The notes under the pieces: generated by a model
What the model was told of the DNA's origin: nothing
Seen by the model: only the letters and a program-made list of their open reading frames with translations
Databases searched by the model: none
Shown: positions 45,788 to 57,181 of the stretch, piece by piece
How the letters are laid out: every line of letters begins with the position of its first letter
Numbering within the stretch: position 1 is the first letter of the stretch
Made by a program: the position numbers and the translations under genes
NCBI GenBank assembly: GCA_032718475.1
Contig: JAUCBJ010009157.1
Span: 1 to 64,000 of the forward strand
Origin: Nemertoderma westbladi
Lineage: Eukaryota; Xenacoelomorpha; Nemertodermatida; Nemertodermatidae
Length of the DNA: 64,000 nt
Direction of reading: 5' to 3'

Positions 45788-46727
45788 TGTAAAAGCCTTT
45801 GCTGAATTGCCCCGTTATTTTTATTATCTTTTACATTAAAATACTCTGTAGTTGATTTAATAAGTGTAAGAGACCGTATTATTGCTGTATCGGTGTTTTT
45901 AGAGGATCTAAGACCTATTTCCTCTGTATGTGTACTGTGAAAGGCATATTTTATGATTCTATGGCAATTCGTGACGCAAAAGGGTGATAGCTACTCTTGA
46001 ACAGTAGTTACTATGACTACGGTTAACAGCTGACATTCATACGTGTTGATTTCCTTTGTTCTACGGCGTCTCTCAGTTCAGTCAGCCAATGAGAGCGTTT
46101 TTGTGGCTCCTTGTACAGAAAATTTCCGAGAAATGACGCAATGCCTATGTGCAGTGTTTACATTCAGTCCTGAGCCAAAGAAAGAACGGCTTGGAAGTAT
46201 TTTGTGCTGTACTGTTTTTTAGTCTTACACTAGTAGGTTTAATTATAAAGGGCATATATCCTTTAACCTAACGACTACTGCTGACTGATGATCATACATG
46301 CTGACTGCTGAAACATTGCAAACTCATAACAATCAGTGTTTTCATTGTTGTTTTATACTGCTATTTACCGTCAGTTCTTCATAATATGGTTGATGAATAA
46401 TTATATTTGGAATAACGATAAATCACCCCGAAACCCAATATTCTTGATATACCGAAGGTAAGAGAGAAGGGTTACAAATAAACGATTGTGACTTATGTTA
46501 AAGTGGTTTGAAGTGAATCTAATGTTATTTGATAGACCCTACACGATTCAGTCTGTGTTCCTTTTATATGTGACTAAAATCAGTGAAGATTGGCAGATTA
46601 GTATGCAGTATTGTGCAGCATTGTGTATGAGTGAGTCTGTTAAAGAAGCAATTCCTAAAGAATGCGCCATATATGTGAATTATAATTAAGCCATATCGTT
46701 GTGAGTAGTTTAAGTCATAACTCTGTT

Positions 46728-46734
46728 TATATAG
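46728..46734 (+). promoter_or_regulatory. Candidate LTR TATA box
   Basis: TATATAG about 110 bases before the AATAAA signal in the LTR; the same motif is in the other two LTRs. Confidence 0.4.
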
Positions 46735-46840
46735 ATAAAGCGCCACGTCCTAAAGGAACTGTTAATATTACCGAAGGTGAATAATATTGTCAGAGATTAT
46801 ATAATACTGTCAGTCGAATAATACATTAGGCTTACATAGC

Positions 46841-46846
46841 AATAAA
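46841..46846 (+). promoter_or_regulatory. Candidate LTR poly(A) signal
   Basis: AATAAA downstream of the TATA-like motif, conserved in all LTR copies. Confidence 0.4.
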
Positions 46847-47023
46847 AAATTAAACCGTCGAACCCAATCTCCCGGGAATATCCAGCGGGTGAATGGTCGC
46901 GCACGGATTGGTTTCGACTAGTGTAGTGAATCAAATACTTGTCAAAGACTAAAAACTGATTTAATATCTAGAAGACATCTTAATTTGGTGGGTTAAACTG
47001 CCAAAGGTCTGAAAGCGCGAACA

Positions 47024-49194
47024 TTAAAGGATATAGCTTCTTTATTGCAGTAAGCAATAAAGTCGAAAGTATCGGTCGACCGGTAACCAGTAGGCCTGAC
47101 TGCCTGATCATCCGGACCGGTACTTACTTCCGTATAAGTACAGCAGTATTATTCGATTTGATTATATATGCCGGTAGGTCTTAATAATTAATCGGGGACG
47201 CCTGGTTTTTATTGGGATTTTACTTAGGCCTATTTCTGTCAGTTTTATTTATTTGTAGGCCAGTATTGAACAGAAGGCGTGTAAACCTGATCAGATTGTA
47301 CAGACAATTTGTAGGCTGAGCTGTTGTCTGATTGCTGTTAAGTCCGAACGAATTGCAGTGTGTGTAGAGCACTTGTCCGATTAAGTACGGTTAGGAAGTA
47401 GGGGCAGCAACGCTGTAAGGTAATCCCCCAGCTAAAGAATAAGTCGCACTACTGGGTTAGAGCGCATACTCCCTAATCATTTCGGAGTCTGCATGTCCTG
47501 TAGTTTATTTAGGCTTGAGAGTAGTCTGCCATCGTTTAGTCTGTACTCTGTTTGTGTAAGTCTGTACGGGTAGCGTATAATTTTATTTAGATAATTTGTA
47601 GGCTGGATAGTTGTCTGGCTGTTATTAGGTCTGAACGGATTGCCGCGTGTGTAGATCATCTGTCCGATTAAGTACGATTAGGCAGTAGGGGCAGCGAACG
47701 CTGTAAGGTAATCCCCCAACTAAAGAATAAGTCGCACTACTGGGTTAGAGCGCATACTCCCTAATCATTTCGGAGTCTGCATATACCGTAGTTTGTTTAG
47801 GCTTGATAGTAGTCTGTCAGTGTTCGGTCTGTATTTTGTTTGAGTAGTTTGTACGCGTAGCGTAATATTTATTATTCAGAGTTTATGCGATTATTCGCAA
47901 CATTCAAGTCCCCAAGTTTGTTCCTACAGTAATTGTGTTTGTTATACATACCGCTATAGTTAAATTAACCTCGGTACTACACGGGCTGCTCGGCGTAGGT
48001 AAAGACTGGTGATTTTGTGCATCGGTCACTCCAGCAGATGCCGTGGTTCTTTTAGCTGTTCAAGTATATTTAACTACTGATTATTTGTTATACAAGTACT
48101 CGTACCTAATTTAGGGTTTAGTGTATAGTACTTTCCGAAGTAATTATTGTAGGCATTATATTTGTGTTGTAAAGTGGTTGATAGGCACATTCGATTAGCT
48201 CTATTAACTTCTAGGTAGGAACACTCCGTGATACATAACGTAGAACCTATAGCGATACGGCTATAGGTCGTCAGGCGGTGGTATTTTCCTATCTAGACAA
48301 CGCAGTGTATTTACTACTACTTATTATTTCAAATACCGTAGTACCCTGTCCGCTGTAATAACCGGTTTTCTAACCCTTTGTTAGGCTGGTTTGTAGACTT
48401 CTTGTAAAATTACCCTAAAAATTCGTATTTGTGTTTTTGTAAAATTTTTGTGTTTATTTAGAGATTGTAATCTCACCCGAATTGTACGTAATTTGTAGTA
48501 TTAAGTAACTTAGGTAAATTAGAATTATTTGTTTTAGTGTCTTATAAGTAACACTTCATTGAAAGCGCACCGCTTTGTGTAGTGATTACTCCCCAGAAAT
48601 AATAACATTTATTTCAAACATTGACAAAACCCACTAAAACGGGTATATATATATTATAAATCAAATTAACGATTTATAAATCGTAGGCCTACCATACAAC
48701 CATTAGGTCTCAATATCAGTTGGATTACTGCTCAAATAACGGTAATAAAGTAAGTAAAGTAACCAAGTAACCCTAAAGTTCAGAAATTCAATTATTCCAA
48801 AATAATTGATATACCGGTATTTACGATAGGCCTATTATCTTTATTTCTATAAATCTAGGCTGAAATTATACCGGTACTTGTAATTAATTCTATTTCAGAA
48901 TTATATATCCTACAAACTGTAAGCTGTATACCGGTATTCCGATAGGCCTATTATATATTTATATATATTTGTGCTAAAATTATACCGGTATTCTGTGATA
49001 AACCTAGTCTGTAATAATACTTATATAGTTATATATACTATAAGTATACCGGTATTCTAATATATTATATATATATTACGCTACACTGAGTAGCAGTAAC
49101 GGTAATTAATTACTAGGCTAGCAGTTCATACTGAGTTACTAGACTTGCTTAGACTGTAATATAGCAGTAGGCATTCAACTGTACATACCTAGTC
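47024..49194 (+). other. Untranslated leader of BEL copy 2
   Basis: 2.17 kb without a credible ORF. It contains a 288-bp-period tandem duplication (CCCTAATCATTTCGGAGTCT at 47471 and 47759) and, just before gag, five TACCGGTA palindromes spaced 53-65 bases apart (about 48812, 48870, 48930, 48983, 49048) within a roughly 119-bp dimer repeat that also holds GATAGGCCTATTAT. No TGG start of a standard primer-binding site is seen at the LTR edge. Confidence 0.7.
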
Positions 49195-49620
49195 ATGTCT
49201 GATACTAAGCAGAACCTGTCAGACAGTTTATTAGATGTAACTATCTGCAACTCAGATCGCGACGTACAACCGTCTGGTCGTAAATCCAGTTCACCTCCCA
49301 CTGTGAGGAAGGTCATCCCTCCAGTAGTAATAACAGAACCTAGGCTGGTCCAACATCGTAGGTCTATCATAGGCACTCGAGCTCAGGTCAAGCGGGACCA
49401 AAAGGCAGCGGAACAGCAACAACCCGCTAGTCAAGAACTTATTCCTCAGCGGCCCAGCAGCTCCAGTAGTGAGGATACTGTAGAGCTGACACCCGAGAGC
49501 GAAGCAGAGATGACGGATGCGGTTTATACGGATCCCCTTCTCATCCTTCCTGCAGCCGTGCTCGCTGGGTTATTGATCGCGGTGGAAGAACACCAGGGCG
49601 AGAAGTCAACGGTCAACTAG
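49195..49620 (+). pseudogene. Gag N-terminal fragment, frameshifted
   Basis: A 141-codon ORF homologous to the start of gag in copy 1. An 8-base deletion after about 49596 shifts the frame into a stop at 49618. A further one-base deletion near 49766 returns to the original frame (net minus 9), so the following ORF continues the same protein. The piece is Ser/Pro/Gln-rich with no known domain. Confidence 0.75.
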
Positions 49621-49821
49621 AGATAACTACGCGGGATACACTAGTGAAGAACTGAAGTCTATTGTCGAGTCGCAATGGAACTTCCCCGGACCCGGACTCC
49701 CGTTTGATTTATCAGAAGCTGCCTGGGAAGACATACACCGGATGGGAGTAGCCAAGGAAACCATCGACCAGCTGTATGGAAGAGGTCCGCAGCCGGATAC
49801 GCACAGGGATTCTTCAGCTCT

Positions 49822-52800
49822 ATGGAGCGAGTAGAGAGACAACTGTTTCAACAACCTCAAGGACCTCAAGAGCAGGGATCGCTGCTTTATCAAGTTAGAG
49901 AAAGAGTTCTGCGGATTAGGCTAATCTTATCCGCCTTTGAGGAGGCTTCTAAAAGAAGACAAGACACGTCGTTGCAAGTTGCCGTGAAGACTTGGTTTCA
50001 ACGGGTGAGTCGCCAGGTTCAAGGAGCAGCTCAGTGGAAAGCTCAGTTGGAGGAGCGCTCAACCCATGGAGAATCAACAGACGCTACTTTTTCCCAAGTG
50101 GAAAGTGAAGCGACGGCAGAGAAACCGCATAAGAAGGATGCCATTGATATCTATCTGTCAGACTATCAGCGTTTTGTGGGAGATAAAGAGTTGAGGAGAA
50201 GGCTAGAGGGACTTAGCCCTAATAGCGAAGGAGCCAAACTTGTGTTAGATGCGATTGATGTGGATAGGTTAGCGGCGAACCAAGCTAAATTCGATGAACA
50301 ACTCCGCATCGCTAGAGAAAGAGAAGAACAAGTAAAGAAAAAACGTATAGAAGACAGAAAGAAAGCAGCAGTGGTAGCTGCAGAAGCAGAAAGAAAATTG
50401 GCAGCAGCAGAGGCAGCAGCAGAGGCAAAAGCGGCAGCGGCAGCGGCAGAGGCAGCGGCAGAGGCAAAGGCGGCAGAGGCAGCAGCAGAAGCAAAGGCGA
50501 CCTTGGCAGAAGCAGCAGCTGAAAGAAAGGCGGTAGAGGCAGTGGCAGAAGCAGAACGGAGGGCATCTGAAGAGGCAACCCAACTAGAGTTGGAAAATCT
50601 TCAAGAGAGGCAAGACAACTTCAATAAACAGTTAACAGCGAGCAATATGCAGATGATGAGTCGATCTACTCCCAAGAGACAGGGGTATACATCATCTGAG
50701 GAAGGCGATACCACCGACACCGAAGGCGGAGGAAATCGATCTCGCCTAAGCAGACGTAAAAGAACATTCCACCGGCAGAAATTGCCTGATTTGCCTCCAG
50801 CTGTTAGAAGGCAACTAAATAACACCAAAGTAGGTAGTACAGAGCCCACAGACCAAATAATTAAAATAGAAAGACTCCCTACTATATTAGATGAGCCTGA
50901 AATAATTAGGCCTGTTCTGGAAATCACCCATTCGGTGATAGACGCACATGTGCTCCCTGAAACTACCTCTAAATTCCCTCTGCATAGCACTAAGCTACCT
51001 GTGCCCCGCAGAACTGCCCAAGAGACAGTTCAGGTCCTGGACCCCGAGCGAAATATTCACAATTTGTCGCCCGTTGTCCCTCGTCCGCCCGCTACAACGT
51101 TGGCGACTCCCGCTTCGGCGGTCGAATGGGTGGACGAGAGACGGCGGGGGATGGATATCCTGCTCGGGCAGATGCAGGAGACTGTCCAGCAATTCAAGGG
51201 CACAGTAAGGGAAAGTAGGTTAGAGTTGCAAGAAGTGCAGCAAAGTATCGCGCTTGAACGCGACAAATTAGTAAACACCCAAAAGGGTATACCACCACCC
51301 TCTGTAACAATGTGTCAACCCGTTAGGTCTGAAGTATCTCATGCGCAAGGTGTGGAGCCTACACGCATTTATACTGCTAGCGAAGTAGAAACTCCTATAG
51401 TGAACCCTATTAAGGGTAATTATAGACCTGTTGATAATGATATTCCATATAGAACTGACCATAATCCTAGAAATTTATATACCGATAACTCGATATTAAA
51501 TAGCACGATGGCCCAAGAAAGTTTTACTCGTCAAATGGCTAGAACCGAAGCCCGGCAAGCGGTAAAGGTTGGAGAGATCGTCAAGTTCAATGGAGATGAG
51601 ATGAAATGGTTACCTTTTAATGAATATTACAAAGATAACATACAGAACTCTGTATTATCTAATGGAGAAAAACTTAGATACCTCATCGAGTGCTTGGAAG
51701 GATCTCCCAAGTCAATGGCGTTAAAATTTATTGGACATCCAGATGGATTAAGACAAGTTTGGGATACACTAAACATCAGGTATGGTAATAGGACTAACAT
51801 AGCTAGGTATTTATATGCGAAATTAATGGCGCCCCGAAAGTTTCTTAGCAGCGGGATTATAGAGTTTTCCGATGAGATTCAGGAGATCTGTAGACAACTA
51901 GATTGGTTAGGTAAGTCTCATGAATACCAGAATTCTATGGTTGTAGGAGCCTTAGCATCTACTTTGCCCAAGGGTGGAGTAGGTACACGCTGGGACAAGA
52001 AGGTGTTATATATGATGGAACAACAACAACGAGACCCTACCATGGCTGATCTCATGTCATTCCTGGATAGCGAGGTGAAATTACAGCTCATAAAGCAGTC
52101 CAGAGAGAAGACAGCGGAAAGTAAGGTAAGTGAGAAACCCGTTTCTAGGAGAAGGGTAATACCAGTATGTTATACCGACGACGGTGAAAGCCAAACTTCT
52201 CAAGGAGAGGACAGCGGGAAAGACACTGACAGATCTTATTATGTCAATAAAATGCCTAAAGATCAGGTAAGTAAATCCAAGTCTCGACCCAATGACAGAA
52301 GGGAACCGGTACAAAAAACCCCTCCTACGTCTCCTAAAGGAATTCAGGTGAGAAAGCCCGAGGAAAGAACAAGTGTGCACCACATAGCACAGGTTAAAGT
52401 AAGTAACCTCAAGCCGAAATGTGTGCTGTGCGACGGGCCCCACCGTTTAAATGCGTGTGATAAATTCCTGAGGAAATCACTCGAGGATAGACGTGAAGTC
52501 ATGTGGGATAAGCGGTTGTGTTATAATTGCCTCAGACGAGGACACCAACGGCGAACCTGTAACTCCGACGCAAGGTGTGCAAAGTGCGGCGCAAATCATC
52601 ATATCTTGTTGCACACGGAATTCGAACGAAACAGCCCGAGTCAGGTAAGTGAGTCCGAACTACATGTCCAATTCAGTGATGTGAACGACACTGATCAATC
52701 TGAGATGGAAGGATTCTATACGGACGAGTTCTCCGACCAAAACGAATCCTGTTACCTAATAAACACCACCGCAGTGTATCGAGCACTCGTACATGAGAAA

Positions 52801-54159
52801 GACACAGACAGCGACCTTACCTTAACTACTTCCGATCAACAACCATCTTGGAAAGCGCCAACTTCCAATATAGGAATCCGAGAATTTCCTGTAGTCCAGT
52901 TACGGGTCTACGGACCTCAGAAGAGCTATATAGTGAACGCCCTCCTGGACTCCGGTAGCACAGGAACATTCATCGATAAAGAACTAGCCGAAGTCATCTT
53001 TGCTGGACAACCCAAGTTCCGAACCATGCTAAACATGTCAGGGATCATGCAGGTTTGGAATTCTACTGTAGCTGCCGACTATTATATAGGTGAGTTGTCC
53101 ACCCCCCAGGACGAACTAGGAGAACATAGCATCAGGTCAGTGAAAATGGTGGCTATAAAGAACTTCGCTACTACTCAAGCAGACCTTTATAATTGGGACG
53201 AGGATGAGAGCATCCAACATCTTAACATACCTCGATTCCAGACTGATTATCCTGGAGTGCAAATACTCATCGGCCAAAACGCGCATGAGGCGCTGGAGAC
53301 ATTAGAGAAACGGCCTGCTCAACCGCAGCCACTACAGACCTATGCGGTAAGAACTAGAGTAGGTTGGTACCTTACTGGACCTTCCGGTAGAACGCTCAGG
53401 GAAAGACTGCTTCAAGATCGCGTCTGCCAGATGAGTGAATGGGAAGATGATACTAGTGAGGGAGACGACCCAACTGAGGGAACACCACACTCCTCAGATA
53501 ATGACAATCTTAGCTCCAATGTAGATCAATGGAGATATTGCCCCAAGAAGTTTAATCCAACGGACATCGCTTCCAGAGGAGCAACTCCTCAAGAACTGAC
53601 AGATACTACAGACCGATTAGGTGAACCCGACTTCCTGAGTAAGGAGAATGAATGGCCTCCCCATCTTACTCCGACTGAGATTATACCAGCCAAGGGAGCG
53701 GAGAAAGTCGAACCTGAAACCCGGACGTGTGGATCGGAGTTATTTGAACCCGGGATAGATCTGTCGGTATTACATGTTGCCAGGGACGACGCCGTGGATC
53801 TGGGCCTCCCCACCGCGAGTGGATCCTTTATGAAGATCAGAGAGAGCGATTGGAGCTCTGGAACATCAGACGTCTCGCAGGGACTCTCACCTCTCCTGCA
53901 GAGAGCGACGGATCACTATAGCTCCTGGAATCGGCTTTGTGACGCCGTCATATACTTTGAGCGATGTTTCTATCGTCACTATTCCAGGACGAAGAGGAAA
54001 CCTGGAATTGTATTCAGGATGCAGCGACTCAATCACCCAGTCGGTCGTTTGTGTTTATCGGAAGGGAATGGAGGACTCTCCGGAAACTGTGGAAGGCAAG
54101 ATTCTCTTCCCACGACCACCTCCCTAATCCTTCAAACATCTAGGGACTCCATAACGTAA
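49822..54159 (+). CDS. Gag-protease of BEL/Pao-type element, pol-deleted
   Basis: A 1445-codon ORF beginning at the first ATG after the frameshifted N-terminus. In order: a charged N-terminal region; an Ala/Glu/Lys coiled-coil segment (nt about 50330-50640); a DUF1759-like gag core (nt about 51540-52085, with VKFNGDEMKWLPFNEYY); two zinc knuckles, CYNCLRRGHQRRTC (residues 900-913) and a second from Cys919 (CAKCGANHH); and an aspartic protease with DSGS at 1043-1046. Soon after a GWYLTGPSG block the sequence jumps to WRYCPKKFNPTD (from residue 1237), which normally follows RNase H. The junction is in frame and no RT or RNase H motif remains. The end of the ORF is a degraded piece before the integrase. 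Gag packages RNA and the protease matures it; replication enzymes would have to come from another copy. Confidence 0.87.
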   Translation: MERVERQLFQQPQGPQEQGSLLYQVRERVLRIRLILSAFEEASKRRQDTSLQVAVKTWFQRVSRQVQGAAQWKAQLEERSTHGESTDATFSQVESEATAEKPHKKDAIDIYLSDYQRFVGDKELRRRLEGLSPNSEGAKLVLDAIDVDRLAANQAKFDEQLRIAREREEQVKKKRIEDRKKAAVVAAEAERKLAAAEAAAEAKAAAAAAEAAAEAKAAEAAAEAKATLAEAAAERKAVEAVAEAERRASEEATQLELENLQERQDNFNKQLTASNMQMMSRSTPKRQGYTSSEEGDTTDTEGGGNRSRLSRRKRTFHRQKLPDLPPAVRRQLNNTKVGSTEPTDQIIKIERLPTILDEPEIIRPVLEITHSVIDAHVLPETTSKFPLHSTKLPVPRRTAQETVQVLDPERNIHNLSPVVPRPPATTLATPASAVEWVDERRRGMDILLGQMQETVQQFKGTVRESRLELQEVQQSIALERDKLVNTQKGIPPPSVTMCQPVRSEVSHAQGVEPTRIYTASEVETPIVNPIKGNYRPVDNDIPYRTDHNPRNLYTDNSILNSTMAQESFTRQMARTEARQAVKVGEIVKFNGDEMKWLPFNEYYKDNIQNSVLSNGEKLRYLIECLEGSPKSMALKFIGHPDGLRQVWDTLNIRYGNRTNIARYLYAKLMAPRKFLSSGIIEFSDEIQEICRQLDWLGKSHEYQNSMVVGALASTLPKGGVGTRWDKKVLYMMEQQQRDPTMADLMSFLDSEVKLQLIKQSREKTAESKVSEKPVSRRRVIPVCYTDDGESQTSQGEDSGKDTDRSYYVNKMPKDQVSKSKSRPNDRREPVQKTPPTSPKGIQVRKPEERTSVHHIAQVKVSNLKPKCVLCDGPHRLNACDKFLRKSLEDRREVMWDKRLCYNCLRRGHQRRTCNSDARCAKCGANHHILLHTEFERNSPSQVSESELHVQFSDVNDTDQSEMEGFYTDEFSDQNESCYLINTTAVYRALVHEKDTDSDLTLTTSDQQPSWKAPTSNIGIREFPVVQLRVYGPQKSYIVNALLDSGSTGTFIDKELAEVIFAGQPKFRTMLNMSGIMQVWNSTVAADYYIGELSTPQDELGEHSIRSVKMVAIKNFATTQADLYNWDEDESIQHLNIPRFQTDYPGVQILIGQNAHEALETLEKRPAQPQPLQTYAVRTRVGWYLTGPSGRTLRERLLQDRVCQMSEWEDDTSEGDDPTEGTPHSSDNDNLSSNVDQWRYCPKKFNPTDIASRGATPQELTDTTDRLGEPDFLSKENEWPPHLTPTEIIPAKGAEKVEPETRTCGSELFEPGIDLSVLHVARDDAVDLGLPTASGSFMKIRESDWSSGTSDVSQGLSPLLQRATDHYSSWNRLCDAVIYFERCFYRHYSRTKRKPGIVFRMQRLNHPVGRLCLSEGNGGLSGNCGRQDSLPTTTSLILQTSRDSIT

Positions 54160-55819
54160 CAACATATGGAGTGGGTGTGTGACTCTATTATTTTATATTA
54201 TTTTATTATTTTTATATTTCTGTATGTATTACTATGTAATTTTATTATAATCGTTTTCTTTAATTTTATTCAGTAGAATGTTATTTTAGCGATTATTTAG
54301 TAGAATAGTGCAATATATTCGTGTTTATTACGTACATACTTACTTATATTATATTTAGTGCGACGGCGAAGAAATAATTATTTTTTCTCTTTCCTTACTG
54401 TCCGTATTATATTATAAATACGTAACTACAGTAAGATGAAATGTCTGTACTTATTAAAGTACAATAAAGCCACTACTATATTTAAGTATTATTGGTAGGC
54501 AGAGTATTAGGAATGCAAAGTTCAGATCCTCGTGTCTCGGCTAAACCAAGCTCTGGGTAGACCTTGGAAACGACTTGCCTCTTCACACTGACATTGCTTC
54601 GTGCGATATTGCTCTCATACCGTATATTAAATAATACATATAGTAGCGTGATGTCCCTTTAACAGTAGCGTATAACGCAAAATAAATCTGTTAAACCCTT
54701 TGACCATCTGTAATTCTAGTCGATTAAGATATCGCGGCACCCACCGATATACTTGAAAGACAAATTCTAGAATCAGTGGTTAACGTCCCCAGACAAGTTC
54801 TGGAATAAATCGGTGCCCATCTCAAATATTAATTAATTAATATTTGCAAAATCTAATAAATCAAAATCTGTAAAATTCAGATCCTTCAATAATTCTAGTC
54901 AATTAAGATATCGTAGTATTTACCGATATTCTTAAAAAGACAATTGTCATAGAATTAAGGATCTTGTGTCCCCAGACATGTTCTGGAATCCAAATATGTC
55001 CATTTAATTATCAAATAATAAAATTTCAGGGAATCAATTTAAATTCATGCCTTTTAATGAATTTAATAAATTGCCATTTTTACGCAATTTATAAAGTTCC
55101 CAAAATTCCATTAATTAATAGATCAAGGGAGCGGAGATTTATCTTAGCATGCGTATGAGTGTGTGAAAGTCTCCCAAACATAGTCAATAGCCGATAAAAT
55201 TCATAAAGTCATGTATAAAACAGAACATTGACTATTAAAGAATACTATTAAATAACATCCCAGATCTGTATGCATTGGAATCACCCTAATTCTACCGCTA
55301 GCTTTGCATAATGTCACTATAGCAACAACCACGCTAGAATTAGAATTGAGTTAAAAGAACAATAGAAAGCTTGTCCCATTGAATAGCATAGGGAATAAAT
55401 AGTGCACTGATAGTATCCAAGGATACATAATAATACAGTGACATTCTGGAAGGCATTGACTAACGGACAAGTGACCCGAGTGTGTGTAATTTGTGACAAG
55501 TTGTGTGTGTGGTACTTGTGAGTTTATAGGCGAATGTTACTACTAAGGTGTGTTTACAGTAGCTAGTCGCAATCGTAAAAGTAACCTAACTCTCCAAGGA
55601 AAACCTGAAGTACATCTAAGTCTTTGGGACGGACAGTCGAGTGACTTGTGTCGGTTGTCGTTGTCGTTGTGCGGCTACGTCGTTGGCGAAAGTACAGCGG
55701 CGACGACACATCGGCGCTGAGGATCTCGTACTGTCCGGGGGTTAATTGGAGTAGGCAGCGACGCTCGCTAGCCTGAATATAAACTCCTTATAATATGGAT
55801 AAACTCATATATAGCAGAT

Positions 55820-56125
55820 ATGACGGAGTTGATAGAAGATGGTCTTGGTATCGGGGAGCGATATACTCTATTTTTGCAAGCGTTTGTTGATAGCTTAATA
55901 CGCGGCGACGTTAGTCCAACTGCTGCGGAGGACGATGGTCGTTATATCGAACCGCCAATGTCCCAAGAGCAGCCCCCGCGCGAGTTGGACTATAGAAAAT
56001 TCGCTGCTCGATATACGGAGCGTAATGGTACGTATATGGTCTTCTTAACCACTGGTCATCCTATCGATTTACACAATACGGGCTATGTCGACTATATATC
56101 CTGCCCAGCGGAGTCGGAACCATAA
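55820..56125 (+). CDS. Small ORF in BEL 3' region, function unknown
   Basis: 101 codons from ATG, acidic N-terminal half (MTELIEDGLGIGERY...), no signal peptide, membrane segment or known domain. A TATAAA-like motif lies about 45 bases upstream. It may be an accessory ORF or chance; no second copy of this region is in the window for comparison. Confidence 0.25.
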   Translation: MTELIEDGLGIGERYTLFLQAFVDSLIRGDVSPTAAEDDGRYIEPPMSQEQPPRELDYRKFAARYTERNGTYMVFLTTGHPIDLHNTGYVDYISCPAESEP

Positions 56126-56896
56126 ACCGAAATTCGAATGCGAAAATTCTATTCGAAATCGGCTCGAAAGAAAAGACACTAAAGAAACAAATGGACGCGG
56201 TAACTCCAAAGTATATTTGGAATTCTTGATAGAAGCATTGTAACAACAAATAAATGTCACCCGCGTTTACCCTACCAGACGTGCGTCTTTGGTATTATTA
56301 CGATAAACGCCCTAGACCCAAATAATAAACGGAAAGACATAAACATCCATGTAAACCGAAACTTGTTGACGTATCACCTATGCTCACTCGGCTCGAACGA
56401 TCCTGGAGTAAACCTACGATCAGAGTCCCGGAATACTCGGTCAAACCTCCTCATTCCTTAGTTGGACCTCAGACCTGCGATCCTGGTGGTGTCGCGGATC
56501 CTCGCGGACTGTATTCACTGTTCAAAGATCTAGTGCTACCCTAACAATTAATCGGTAACACTCCGACAGTGATTTCCAGCTAGCCGCCCATCTTACCTAG
56601 CTGGGTTATGACGCAGACACCTAATATCACTATCCAACCGTATGGTCGTCCCGTTTAACGCGATACAACCCTTCATCAAAGTGAAGGAGAGCGTTGTAGG
56701 AAACGAGTTAAACGCTATTCTATAAAGATCAAAAAAGAAACCTGCGTTTGTTCAGATAAACGTAAGTTATAACAGTAAGTCCAATCGATAAACGAATTGT
56801 CTTTATCTCAGTTCGATTGTGAAACCTCGAATCTCAAAGAAGATATCAAGCTTATAAAACCCTATTCTCTGCGAGAGTTTTGGACGAACGTATCCC

Positions 56897-57103
56897 ATGA
56901 CAAGCGGAGGAAAATCAGCTCGAGGAGAAGCATATCGAAATGGACGAGACACCGACCGTAAACCCAAACATTTTAATGCAATCATATTGCACCCTTCACC
57001 CAGGAGCTACAGCCCTCCTCGTAAAGTGGGTCGCCCCAAAGAGAAAAGGACTCTTGCTAGCCTCCAGAAACTGCGTAAACGCCGTCCGCGCAAGAAAGAC
57101 TAA
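56897..57103 (+). CDS. Small Lys/Arg-rich ORF in BEL 3' region, function unknown
   Basis: 68 codons from ATG, very basic (SPPRKVGRPKEKRT, LRKRRPRKKD end) with nuclear-localisation-like clusters. Its position just upstream of the 3' LTR recalls small accessory ORFs of other retroelements, but this is inference; it could be chance. Confidence 0.22.
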   Translation: MTSGGKSARGEAYRNGRDTDRKPKHFNAIILHPSPRSYSPPRKVGRPKEKRTLASLQKLRKRRPRKKD

Positions 57104-57181
57104 CTGTTTAGAGTATCTTTGTGTTTTAGAAACTGTGATTTTTATATTTTATAGACTGAAAATCCCATTTTCTGGGAGCGG

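Larger units (their letters stand above)
45788..47023 (+). repeat. 5' LTR of BEL copy 2
   Basis: 1236 bp, starts TGTAAAAGCC and ends GCGCGAACA. A TATA-like TATATAG lies at 46728-46734 and AATAAA at 46841-46846, which is the order expected for promoter and poly(A) signal in an LTR. A 64-codon ORF at 46495-46689 is kept in all three LTRs of the window. Confidence 0.93.
54160..57181 (+). other. 3-kb 3' region of BEL copy 2, mostly non-coding
   Basis: Sits where integrase would be expected, but no integrase motif is seen in any frame. It includes two diverged copies, about 180 bases apart, of a block starting AATTCTAGTCRATTAAGATAT (54713 and 54892). It ends with a weak purine-rich stretch (GGGAGCGG at 57174-57181) before the 3' LTR, a candidate polypurine tract. 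Confidence 0.6.
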
